Source: JARRPM01 sp963765545
GTDB lineage: Bacteria; Pseudomonadota; Gammaproteobacteria; Pseudomonadales; Halieaceae
NCBI GenBank assembly: GCA_963765545.1
Contig: CAVXWW010000004.1
Coordinates: forward strand, 868,001 to 932,000
Length of the DNA stretch: 64,000 nucleotides
Direction: 5' to 3'
Made by a program: the position numbers and the translations under genes. How positions within the stretch are numbered: position 1 is the first letter of the stretch; every line of letters starts with the position of its first letter. Under the pieces are notes generated by a model. That model saw nothing but the letters and a program-made list of their open reading frames with translations, did no database searches and had not been told where the DNA came from. Of this stretch, positions 16,841-23,891 are shown in pieces.

Positions 16841-16874
16841 AGGATAAGGGACAATAATGACAGCGACATGACAG
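16841..16874 (-). promoter_or_regulatory. Perfect PhoB-box promoter of the 122-residue exported protein
   Basis: Minus strand CTGTCATGTCGCTGTCAT (16874-16857), two identical consensus half-sites at an 11-base step. Ten bases later comes -10 TATCCT (16846-16841; four of six). Predicted start near 16834 gives a leader of about 34 bases. Confidence 0.85.
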
Positions 16875-17070
16875 TTCCATTACGCCGGTACGGGGCGGTA
16901 CATTACAATTGTTACAGTAATATTAAGTTTGCGTGAATTTCCTGTATTTTGTGTATACAACAGGCGTACACTAAAACCTGTTGAGTGACGCTAGCCCCCA
17001 CCGCGCGGGCGCTTCCATCCAGGCTCACGGGAAGCCGCAACAGACGGCAATGTATATAAGGAGATACAGA

Positions 17071-17400
17071 ATGAAGACACTGACTAAACTAGCCGCTATC
17101 GGCGCCCTGTCGATCATGGCAAACGCCGCTATGGCGGAGACGACCCGGGATTGCATGCTGGAGGGCACAGTGCAGAAAGGGCAGACCAGCGACGAGCAAA
17201 CCGTGAATGTAAAATTCCACTCCGTTGGCAAGTATGACCAGGATTCCACCTGCAGAGTCAGGCGCGGCGAGAAAATGCAATTCAAACTTCCGGCCGATCC
17301 ACGTGTTCAGGATGCCGCACCCGGCAGCACTGTGAAGTACCGCTACAGGACTGACAGTGACGGTTCCGCAAAGGCGGAACTGGTAAGTGTGGGCACCTAG
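17071..17400 (+). CDS. Small secreted protein of unknown function
   Basis: 109-residue exported protein. Signal peptide MKTLTKLAAIGALSIMANAAMA (22 residues, cut before ETT), mature part about 87 residues with two cysteines (Cys28, Cys61) that could form a disulfide. The mature part has several short beta-like stretches (QTVNVKFHSVG, MQFKLPADP, VKYRYRTDSDG). The start is fixed by AAGGAGA six bases before the ATG; a longer frame to 16981 is rejected. It diverges from the Pho-controlled 122-residue gene. I see no plus-oriented Pho box for it, only AT-rich promoter-like sequence at about 16.90-16.97 kb. Family not recognised. Confidence 0.78.
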   Translation: MKTLTKLAAIGALSIMANAAMAETTRDCMLEGTVQKGQTSDEQTVNVKFHSVGKYDQDSTCRVRRGEKMQFKLPADPRVQDAAPGSTVKYRYRTDSDGSAKAELVSVGT

Positions 17401-17417
17401 ACCCGCCGCACCCTACG

Positions 17418-17469
17418 AAAAAGGGCTATGCTCACCCCACTCCCAGAAGCAGTGGCGGATACATAGCCC
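17418..17469 (-). terminator. Terminator of the porin gene
   Basis: On the minus strand GGGCTATG (17469-17462) and CATAGCCC (17430-17423) enclose an inner CCACT/AGTGG stem. Five Ts (17422-17418) follow directly. It starts about 40 bases after the porin stop. The long loop lowers confidence. Confidence 0.5.
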
Positions 17470-17507
17470 GTTAGAAGGCGTGAAGCATGCCTCAGGTTCG
17501 CGACAAG

Positions 17508-18770
17508 CTAGTACTTGAAGACAGTGTCCAGCATATACCGATTGTATTCCAGCGCGCCGCCCTCACCCTTGAACGCTTTCTCCCCGGCCTTGTTGTCGAT
17601 AAACCAGGTGAAACCCACATTCCACTGCTTGGACAGTCCGTAGGCGCCGCTCAGCCTTGAACCCTTACCGTCTGTTCCACCGCCGGCAAAGTCAGAGTCC
17701 GTGAGCAGTCCAAACGCCGCATCCGCTTCCAGGTCTTCGTACTGGTAGGCTACCTGCCAGGTACCTTTCCCCTTTGCCTTACCCAGCATCACGCCGGCCA
17801 ACCAGCCCGTGTCATAGTCGTCTGGATCCTGGTTCTGCACGTAGTCGCCAAAAAAGCTCAGTGGCAGATCGAACAACTTCATGTTCAGCTGCACTGCGAG
17901 CTCCACCAACTCGTAATCAAATTCGTAGACATCGACACCGTTCTTGACGACGAAGGAGTTGCCAAAGAAGTCATCATCATAGTGGGACTCATTACCTTTG
18001 ACCGGGATATCGAAGTAGCCCGCTGCGGCGATAAGCTCGGCACCGGCGATATCGAACTTCATGCCGCCCTGTACGCCCCAGGTAACCTCGTCATTACTCC
18101 TGTCGCTGTCGCTTTCCAGCCAGTTGACCAGGCCGGTGGCAAAAAAGTGCTCACCGCCCCAGCCGGCATTCAGGCCCTCGGGCCGCCAGTCGCCGTCCCA
18201 CAACATCGATGTCTTGTTGGGGCGAAACAGTGGGTTCTTGAACTTACCAGCCTCCAGGTATGCCTCCTCGACAGGACGCCATCGCGCGTAGGCCAGGTCC
18301 AGGTTAATCTTCTTGGAGGAATTACCGGCGCCAAGCGTCTGGTTGGAAGAGACAGGGTCATCATCACCGGTGGCAAGACCGAAACCGACAGTGACGTTCT
18401 CGGGCAGCTGCGCAACGATCTCCGGGCGGGCGCGAATCCTGTTACGGTCACGGGAGTCCCTGCCGTCGACATCAATGTCTTCGTAGCGGTAGCGGAAATC
18501 CCCTTTCAGGGAAATCCGCTCCGCCCATGAGGTTTCGGTATTCTGCTTTTTGACTTCCGCCAGATCTTCCGTGGCGCTGTCCAGCTGCGCTACGGCCGCA
18601 TTACCTTGCTCTCGTAGCTTGTTGTTTTCTGTCTCAAGCGCGTTCAGGCGCTGCGACATAGCGGCAAACTGTGCCTTAAGCTCTGCAAATTCCGCATCAC
18701 TGACGCCCGCATGGGCCGTGGCGCTGCCGAGTAGTGCGCCAGATACTGCTACAGCAAGGATTTTCTTCAC
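17508..18770 (-). CDS. Putative phosphate-starvation porin
   Basis: Outer-membrane porin of 420 residues. Signal peptide 1-21 (cut after AHA). A predicted coiled coil (about 24-72, with LNALETENNKLRE) is followed by a 16-strand-like barrel beginning ISLKGDFRYRYED and ending in the outer-membrane signature YMLDTVFKY. It resembles the putative porins found beside pho-pst genes in Shewanella-like bacteria (from memory). A PhoB-box promoter lies about 60 bases upstream, so it is presumably induced by low phosphate to let phosphate or phosphorylated solutes through. Single-gene unit with its own terminator. Substrate specificity is inference. Confidence 0.88.
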   Translation of the reverse strand: MKKILAVAVSGALLGSATAHAGVSDAEFAELKAQFAAMSQRLNALETENNKLREQGNAAVAQLDSATEDLAEVKKQNTETSWAERISLKGDFRYRYEDIDVDGRDSRDRNRIRARPEIVAQLPENVTVGFGLATGDDDPVSSNQTLGAGNSSKKINLDLAYARWRPVEEAYLEAGKFKNPLFRPNKTSMLWDGDWRPEGLNAGWGGEHFFATGLVNWLESDSDRSNDEVTWGVQGGMKFDIAGAELIAAAGYFDIPVKGNESHYDDDFFGNSFVVKNGVDVYEFDYELVELAVQLNMKLFDLPLSFFGDYVQNQDPDDYDTGWLAGVMLGKAKGKGTWQVAYQYEDLEADAAFGLLTDSDFAGGGTDGKGSRLSGAYGLSKQWNVGFTWFIDNKAGEKAFKGEGGALEYNRYMLDTVFKY

Positions 18771-18825
18771 GATGCATTCCCCCAGGTGAGATGTATGAAT
18801 GCACTGTTTCGTGCATTGGGGGCGA

Positions 18826-18859
18826 AGCTTACCTACGAAACATGAAGGTTTTGTGACAA
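18826..18859 (-). promoter_or_regulatory. PhoB-box promoter of the porin
   Basis: Minus strand TTGTCAC (18859-18853), AAAA, CCTTCAT (18848-18842), ten bases, then -10 TAAGCT (18831-18826; weak, three of six). Geometry is the same as at phoB and pstS. Confidence 0.7.
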
Positions 18860-18903
18860 AAACACCCGGGACGGGCTGTTTTGGGGCAATAACAGCCTAG
18901 GCA

Positions 18904-18939
18904 CTGTCACAATCTGTCACAGTGTCACGCTTCTGTCAT
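18904..18939 (+). promoter_or_regulatory. Cluster of four PhoB-type half-sites, plus orientation
   Basis: CTGTCAC (18904), CTGTCAC (18914), GTGTCAC (18922) and CTGTCAT (18933) all read on the plus strand. The last two have the standard 11-base step; the others are at 10 and 8. No good -10 follows at 10 bases (CTGGAT), and no plus-strand gene begins before 19255. It could be an extra PhoB docking site for the porin promoter 45 bases away or drive an unseen RNA. Confidence 0.5.
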
Positions 18940-19006
18940 TATCGGGATTCTGGATCACCAGCGGGAAAACAGGCGGTGTGACCCAAGCGCGCTGGGCGCA
19001 GTGAAC

Positions 19007-19132
19007 TCAGGCAAAAATACCGACCAGCGCATAGCTGACAGAAACCACCACCAGGGCTTCCACTGTCAACAAAAGGCCTGTCACCCTCGGTGCCCTACCG
19101 TGCAATTCTTTTTGGGCTGCGTGTAAATTCAT
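19007..19132 (-). CDS. 41-residue single-span membrane peptide
   Basis: A short gene supported by an almost ideal ribosome-binding site: GGGAGG six bases before the ATG at 19132. The product has a polar, basic N-terminus (HAAQKELHGRAPR) and one predicted membrane span (VTGLLLTVEALVVVSVSYAL), ending GIFA. It reads toward the porin and diverges from a ribbon-helix-helix gene across an AT-rich spacer. Family not recognised. A small regulatory or accessory membrane protein is plausible. Expression is not proven, but the ribosome site and clean membrane segment make chance unlikely. Confidence 0.6.
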   Translation of the reverse strand: MNLHAAQKELHGRAPRVTGLLLTVEALVVVSVSYALVGIFA

Positions 19133-19254
19133 TGTAACCTCCCGGCTAGTGATATCTAATGTATATACAAATAATATACCTTATATATGTAAATACAAGC
19201 AACACACTTGTGCTAAAATACCAATTCTTTCTGCTTATTTTTCAAGATGTTGGA
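19133..19254. other. AT-rich divergent spacer with short palindrome
   Basis: About 120 bases much richer in AT than their surroundings, between the 41-residue gene and the RHH gene. It holds a perfect 10-base palindrome TGTATATACA (19160-19169) and related ATATAC/GTAAATAC words, the kind of short site RHH repressors bind. Promoters for both genes should lie here, but I cannot fix their hexamers. Confidence 0.4.
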
Positions 19255-19422
19255 ATGTCCAAGACAAAACTACTCAATATCCGCATAGATCCTGAGCTCA
19301 AAAAGCGGGCCAAAAAGCTCGCCGAAGCAGATGGACGTTCCCTCTCCAATTGGGTCACCAGCCTGATTTCAAGCAAAGTAAAGGAGGAAGAAAAGGCACA
19401 AAAATCCAATAAAAAGGACTAG
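19255..19422 (+). CDS. Ribbon-helix-helix (Arc/CopG-type) DNA-binding protein
   Basis: 55-residue protein with a full RHH fold: beta strand KLLNIRIDPEL (about 5-15), helix KKRAKKLAEADG, turn, helix SLSNWVTSLISSKV, then a lysine-rich tail. Such proteins are dimeric repressors and often antitoxins. No toxin gene is next to it: the plus-strand neighbour is none and phoU converges. It diverges from the 41-residue membrane peptide. The ATG at 19255 is chosen because the domain begins right after it; the frame extends upstream to 19159 through AT-rich, non-protein-like sequence. Its ribosome site is weak. Target unknown. Confidence 0.75.
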   Translation: MSKTKLLNIRIDPELKKRAKKLAEADGRSLSNWVTSLISSKVKEEEKAQKSNKKD

Positions 19423-19432
19423 TCCACCGCGC

Positions 19433-19449
19433 CATCCGGGTTGCGGATG
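19433..19449. terminator. Short hairpin between convergent RHH gene and phoU
   Basis: CATCCG, five-base loop, CGGATG in the 43-base convergent gap. No T-run on either side; possibly a weak bidirectional end point. Confidence 0.3.
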
Positions 19450-19465
19450 CAGCCGCAGGCGACTG

Positions 19466-20182
19466 TCAGCTGCGGAAGCGGTCCCTGATTTCCTCTATGC
19501 TCTGATGCCTGACATCACTGCCAGCTACCAGGTAGATCACCTCTTCACACAGGTTGGCCGCGTGATCGCCGATTCGCTCGAATGCCCGGGCGCAGCTGTT
19601 CACCCGCAACATGTTTTTCACCCTTTGTGGATTCTCCATCATATGAGACATCAACACCCGGGTCAGGGACTTGAATTCGCGGTCTATATCCTTGTCCTGG
19701 GCAATAATATCGATCGACGCATCGACATCGAGGCGTGCAAATGCATCCAGCGCCCCGTGCAGCAGCGCCGCTGCGCCCCTACCCAGGTGCAGTGGCTCAC
19801 TGTGATAGGACTGTTCGTCATAATCATCGGCCAGTTTCAATGCCATACGCGCCACCTTGGTCGCCTCGTCGCCAATACGCTCGAGGTTGGCAACCATCCG
19901 GATGATAGACACCACCATGCGCAGGTCCCGTGCGGCTGGTTGTCGCCTCGCCAGGATATCAATGCACTGGGCACTGATCTGGACCTCCAGCTCGTTGACC
20001 TTGTAGTCCGATTTGGAGACAGCCCTGGCCAGCTTCTCATCACCTTTTACCAGCGCTTGTAGCGCCTCGCTGCACTGGCTCTCCACCAGCCCGCCCATCT
20101 CCAGCACACTGCTGCGAAGCTCTTCCAATTCAGCGTTGTAGCGCTGCGAAGTGTGTTCCTCGCTGGGTAATGTCTTATCCAT
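19466..20182 (-). CDS. phoU: Phosphate signalling protein PhoU (pst operon copy)
   Basis: Helical metal-binding adaptor linking the Pst transporter to PhoR, keeping the Pho response off when phosphate is ample. The two PhoU repeats each show the marker ERIGD (ANLERIGDEATKVAR and RAFERIGDHAANLCEE). I use the ATG of MDKTLPSEEH (238 residues, near the family's 235-245; GGGGA about 10 bases upstream). A TTG at 20212 overlapping the pstB stop would add 10 residues and is a possible alternative. It is the last gene of pstSCAB-phoU. A second, diverged phoU lies at 25.2 kb. Confidence 0.93.
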   Translation of the reverse strand: MDKTLPSEEHTSQRYNAELEELRSSVLEMGGLVESQCSEALQALVKGDEKLARAVSKSDYKVNELEVQISAQCIDILARRQPAARDLRMVVSIIRMVANLERIGDEATKVARMALKLADDYDEQSYHSEPLHLGRGAAALLHGALDAFARLDVDASIDIIAQDKDIDREFKSLTRVLMSHMMENPQRVKNMLRVNSCARAFERIGDHAANLCEEVIYLVAGSDVRHQSIEEIRDRFRS

Positions 20183-20204
20183 GTGAACTGCTTCCCCGCC
20201 GCTA

Positions 20205-21071
20205 TCAGCCAAATCGGCCCGTGATATAGTTCTCTGTCAACTCATGCTGGGGCATGGTGAAAACCTGTTTGGTATCCCCGACCTCGATCAGCTTGCCCAA
20301 ATGAAAATAGGCTGTGCGCTGCGACACGCGCGCTGCCTGCTGCATGGAGTGGGTCACAATCGCTATTGTGTAGTTGTCCTTGAGCTCGTCTATGAGTTCC
20401 TCGATGCGAGCTGTCGCGATAGGGTCCAGCGCTGAGCAGGGCTCATCCATCAGGATAACCTCCGGGCTGACTGCGATGGCGCGGGCAATACACAGGCGCT
20501 GCTGCTGTCCGCCAGACAGGCCCGTGCCTGGCTTATCGAGTTGGTCTTTCACTTCGTCGAACAGGCTGGCCCTGCGCAGGCTATCCTCTACAATCTCGTC
20601 CATCTCGGCCTTATTATGCGCCAGGCCATGTATCCGGGGGCCGTAGGCCACATTTTCATAGATGGATTTCGGAAACGGGTTGGGCTTCTGAAACACCATA
20701 CCCACCCGGGCGCGCAACAGCACTGTATCCTGCTCAGCACCGTAAATATCCTCGCCATCCAGGGTGAAGTTTCCCTCGACCCTGCAGATCGGAATGATGT
20801 CGTTCATGCGGTTGAGGGTGCGCAGGAAAGTCGATTTGCCGCAACCGGAGGGCCCGATCATGGCGATAACCTCATTGACACCGATATCCAGGGAGACATC
20901 CGTTATCGCCTGCTTGTCGGCGTAATAAACGTTCACCCCATGAGCGCTCATCTTGGCGTTATCAACGAAAGGCGTGCCGGTAGTCTCGTAGGCATGCACG
21001 TCGGCATGGTCAGCAATATTCAGCGCCGGCTTGGCAGCTGCGTTATCACCCTGTGCTTTGCCTGTTTCCAT
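20205..21071 (-). CDS. pstB: Phosphate ABC transporter ATP-binding protein
   Basis: ATPase that powers high-affinity phosphate import through PstC-PstA. Walker A GPSGCGKST (about 73-81), Q-loop VFQKPNPFP, signature LSGGQQQR, Walker B VILMDEP and switch histidine IVTHSM are all present. Starting at METGKAQGDN (AAGGGAAAGGACA just upstream) gives 288 residues; an ATG 12 codons earlier (21107) is also open. Compared with E. coli PstB (257) there is an N-terminal extension of about 35-40 residues, common in long-type Pst systems. Confidence 0.95.
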   Translation of the reverse strand: METGKAQGDNAAAKPALNIADHADVHAYETTGTPFVDNAKMSAHGVNVYYADKQAITDVSLDIGVNEVIAMIGPSGCGKSTFLRTLNRMNDIIPICRVEGNFTLDGEDIYGAEQDTVLLRARVGMVFQKPNPFPKSIYENVAYGPRIHGLAHNKAEMDEIVEDSLRRASLFDEVKDQLDKPGTGLSGGQQQRLCIARAIAVSPEVILMDEPCSALDPIATARIEELIDELKDNYTIAIVTHSMQQAARVSQRTAYFHLGKLIEVGDTKQVFTMPQHELTENYITGRFG

Positions 21072-21138
21072 TGTCCTTTCCCTTGCTGTCAATGTCATGC
21101 CATTCACTTTACCAGACCCTCCATAAGCAACACCTGGT

Positions 21139-22422
21139 CTACTTCAGCTCAAAGCGCTTGCGCAGGTAGACCGCCAGGGCGTTCATCACAATCAGGAAGC
21201 CCATGAGGACCATGATCGCCGCCGAGGTTTTCTCGGTAAAACCGCGTTCCGGGCTGTCCGCCCAGAGAAAAATCTGTACCGGCAATACGGTAGCGGGGTC
21301 GGTAACCCCCGCCGGGGCGTCCATAATAAAAGCAACCATGCCAATCATCAGCAGCGGTGCCGACTCTCCCAGGGCCTGGGCCATACCGATAATGGATCCG
21401 GTCAGAACGCCCGGCATGGCGACCGGCAGCACATGGTGGAATACCGTCTGCAATTTGGAAGCTCCCACACCCAGTGCCGCTTCACGGATCGATGGTGAGA
21501 CCGACTGGATAGCCGCCCGGGAGGTGATAATAATGGTAGGCAGGGTCATCAGCGAGAGCACAATACCACCAACCAGTGGCGCCGATCGGGGTAAGTCGAA
21601 AAAATTGATGAAGACCGCCAGGCCCAGCAGCCCGAAAACGATAGAAGGCACGGCCGCCAGATTGTTGATATTGATCTCTATCAGGTCGGTAATCCGATTG
21701 CGCGGCGCAAACTCTTCCAGGTAAATGGCTGCGAACACGCCGATAGGGAAGGCAATAGCGAAGGTCACAAGGAGGGTAAAGAAGGATCCATACAGGGCGA
21801 CTTTTATACCCGCCATCTCCGGTTCCCTTGAATCTCCCTGGGTGAAGAAAGCAATATTAAAGCGCGACTCGGTGCGCCCCTCCTCACGCAATTGGTCCAG
21901 CCACACCATCTGCTGGTCCTTAACCCGACGCTCGGATTCCGGTATATCGTCCGTCACCTGCCCTTTCAGGTAACTGCCTGACTCGGAATGCGCCCTCAAC
22001 CAGATATCCGTGGTTTTGCCGATCAGGGCCGGATCTTCCATCACCGCATCGCGCAGATCGTACTCGGCACCGGCGCTGAGCAGGCGATACAGGTCCCGTT
22101 TTGGCTTGCGGCCTGACACATCGGGAAACATCTCGCGCAAGCTGGATTTGATAGTCCCAAGGTAGTCAGCCCTGAACAGCTGTTCCTGGCTCGCATCGCC
22201 TTGGAGCTCAAAGTCCTGCAGGTTAATGCTGACCTTGATGTACTGCTGGGTAAACGCCGGTGCGCCCTTGCTCACGATATCAGCCAACAGTATGAACAGA
22301 AAAACGAAACCCGTCAGTACCGCAAGCCGCCCGTACCATTGGAAGCGACGCTCGCGGGCGTAGCGTTTTTTGAGGGAAGCCTTGATAGCCACACTGTTTT
22401 TGTAGGAGTCCGGTTTATTCAT
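21139..22422 (-). CDS. pstA: Phosphate ABC transporter permease PstA (long form)
   Basis: One of two membrane subunits of the phosphate importer. The 427 residues far exceed E. coli PstA (296). The extra length is a soluble insert after the first membrane span (about residues 62-205, with QEQLFRADYLGTIK and SRFNIAFFTQGDS), expected to be periplasmic. The permease core follows, with the ABC-coupling loop SPSIREAALGVGASKLQTVFHHVLPVAMPG. Its start overlaps pstC by 8 bases. It fits the DUF3333-type PstA known from marine and pseudomonad genomes. Confidence 0.93.
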   Translation of the reverse strand: MNKPDSYKNSVAIKASLKKRYARERRFQWYGRLAVLTGFVFLFILLADIVSKGAPAFTQQYIKVSINLQDFELQGDASQEQLFRADYLGTIKSSLREMFPDVSGRKPKRDLYRLLSAGAEYDLRDAVMEDPALIGKTTDIWLRAHSESGSYLKGQVTDDIPESERRVKDQQMVWLDQLREEGRTESRFNIAFFTQGDSREPEMAGIKVALYGSFFTLLVTFAIAFPIGVFAAIYLEEFAPRNRITDLIEININNLAAVPSIVFGLLGLAVFINFFDLPRSAPLVGGIVLSLMTLPTIIITSRAAIQSVSPSIREAALGVGASKLQTVFHHVLPVAMPGVLTGSIIGMAQALGESAPLLMIGMVAFIMDAPAGVTDPATVLPVQIFLWADSPERGFTEKTSAAIMVLMGFLIVMNALAVYLRKRFELK

Positions 22423-23803
22423 ACTGCTCTCGATATTTTCTTACCACGTACAGGGCGATGATATTCAGCGCAAGGGTCACGAAAAACAGGACCAGGCCCA
22501 GCGCAAATGCGGCCAAGGTTTTGGGACTGTCAAACTCCTGATCTCCCACCAGCAGGGTAACAATCTGCACTGTTATAGTGGTGACGGCTTCCAGCGGATT
22601 AATAGTCAGGTTGGCTGACAGGCCTGCGGCCATAACCACAATCATGGTCTCACCGATCGCCCGTGACGCGGCGAGCAGGATGCCGCCGACAATGCCAGGC
22701 AATGCGGCCGGCAGCAATACCTTGCGAATGGTTTCATTCATCGTTGCTCCCATACCCAGGGAGGCCTCGCGCATGGTATCGGGCACCGCGTTGATAATAT
22801 CGTCCGACAGGGACATCACGAACGGGATGATCATGATCCCCATCACCAGCCCCGCGGCCAGAGCACTCTCCGAAGCCACGTTGAGCCCCAGCGATTCACC
22901 CAGGTTGCGAATAAACGGAGCAACTGTGAGCGCTGCAAAAAAACCGTAAACCACCGTGGGGACGCCGGCCAGGATTTCCAGTACCGGCTTGGTCACGGCG
23001 CGAAAGCGCCGACTGGCATATTCTGAAAGATAGATCGCCGACATCAGGCCAACTGGTACCGCGATAATCAAGGCAACCAATGATATCAACAGGGTCCCAA
23101 CCAGGAGGGGCAAGAAACCAAATGAACCGGAGGCGGCAACCTGGTCGGCGCGAATGGCCATTTGCGGGCTCCACTCCAGCCCGAACAAAAAGTCCTGCAG
23201 CGGTATTGTCTGGAAAAATCGGATTGCTTCAAACAGCACCGACAGCACAATACCAAGGGTGGTCAATACCGCGAGGAATGAGCAACTGAAGAGGATCCAC
23301 TTGAAGATATTCTCTACATGATTTCGTGCCCGCAGCGCCGGGCGCACCCTGCGCAGTGCCAGCAGCGCGCCGATCACGGCAACCAGGAATACCAGCAGTG
23401 CCTTGATCCGGCCGCCAGAAGCCGCCAGTGACGCGTAGTGCTGCGCCGCGATGACCTGGGCTTCATCAAGCTGTTCCGCATCAATGGCGCCCCGGGCATA
23501 GCTGACTACCTGGTTATAATACAAACCCTGCTCGCTGGGGGGCATTGCCTGCACACTGGCCGGAAGCTGCGACACGACCAGGTTTTTCAGAATTCCGTTT
23601 TCGAACCCCATCCACAACACCAGCACCAGCACAGCAGGAAGCAGCGCCCACAGTGCCGCCATATAGCCGTAGTGCTTGGGCAGGGAATGCAGCGTCCGAA
23701 CGCCGCCCTGCCCTGCTGTCACTGCATGAGATCGCCTGCGCCCCATGTAAAAGCTGATGACCGCGAGCAGGATCACCACCAGGAAGACCGTCGTTGTATC
23801 CAT
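22415..23803 (-). CDS. pstC: Phosphate ABC transporter permease PstC (long form)
   Basis: Second membrane subunit of the phosphate importer, 462 residues against about 319 in E. coli. The extra part is N-terminal: membrane spans at about 4-20 and 48-68, a soluble stretch (MPPSEQGLYYNQVVSYARGA), and a span near 135-150. The permease core contains VPVGLMSAIYLSEYASRR and the coupling loop VPDTMREASLGMGATMNETIRKVLLPAALPG. It lies 88 bases after pstS, with a stable hairpin between. Confidence 0.93.
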   Translation of the reverse strand: MDTTTVFLVVILLAVISFYMGRRRSHAVTAGQGGVRTLHSLPKHYGYMAALWALLPAVLVLVLWMGFENGILKNLVVSQLPASVQAMPPSEQGLYYNQVVSYARGAIDAEQLDEAQVIAAQHYASLAASGGRIKALLVFLVAVIGALLALRRVRPALRARNHVENIFKWILFSCSFLAVLTTLGIVLSVLFEAIRFFQTIPLQDFLFGLEWSPQMAIRADQVAASGSFGFLPLLVGTLLISLVALIIAVPVGLMSAIYLSEYASRRFRAVTKPVLEILAGVPTVVYGFFAALTVAPFIRNLGESLGLNVASESALAAGLVMGIMIIPFVMSLSDDIINAVPDTMREASLGMGATMNETIRKVLLPAALPGIVGGILLAASRAIGETMIVVMAAGLSANLTINPLEAVTTITVQIVTLLVGDQEFDSPKTLAAFALGLVLFFVTLALNIIALYVVRKYREQYE

Positions 23804-23824
23804 TGCAGCCTCTAACTAAACAAA

Positions 23825-23857
23825 GCGCCGCACTAAGCCCTACAGCTTATGCGGCGC
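23825..23857 (-). terminator. Stable hairpin (attenuator) between pstS and pstC
   Basis: GCGCCGCA (23825-23832) and TGCGGCGC (23850-23857) pair perfectly, with inner TAAGC/GCTTA. On the minus strand the hairpin is followed by TTTGTTTAGTT. It would stop or stabilise part of the transcript after pstS, giving more binding protein than permease, a common arrangement for ABC importers. Confidence 0.65.
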
Positions 23858-23891
23858 ATGGTACACACAGGAAAATCCGGTGCCCGGGTGA

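Noticed and set aside
16904..16924. TTACAATTGTTACAG-like near-palindrome considered as a Pho box for the 109-residue gene
   Set aside because: The second half-site does not fit the 11-base step in either orientation, and no -10 follows at 10 bases.
19159..19254. Longer start for the RHH protein giving a hydrophobic N-terminus
   Set aside because: Translation of the AT-rich spacer; the RHH fold begins immediately after the ATG at 19255.
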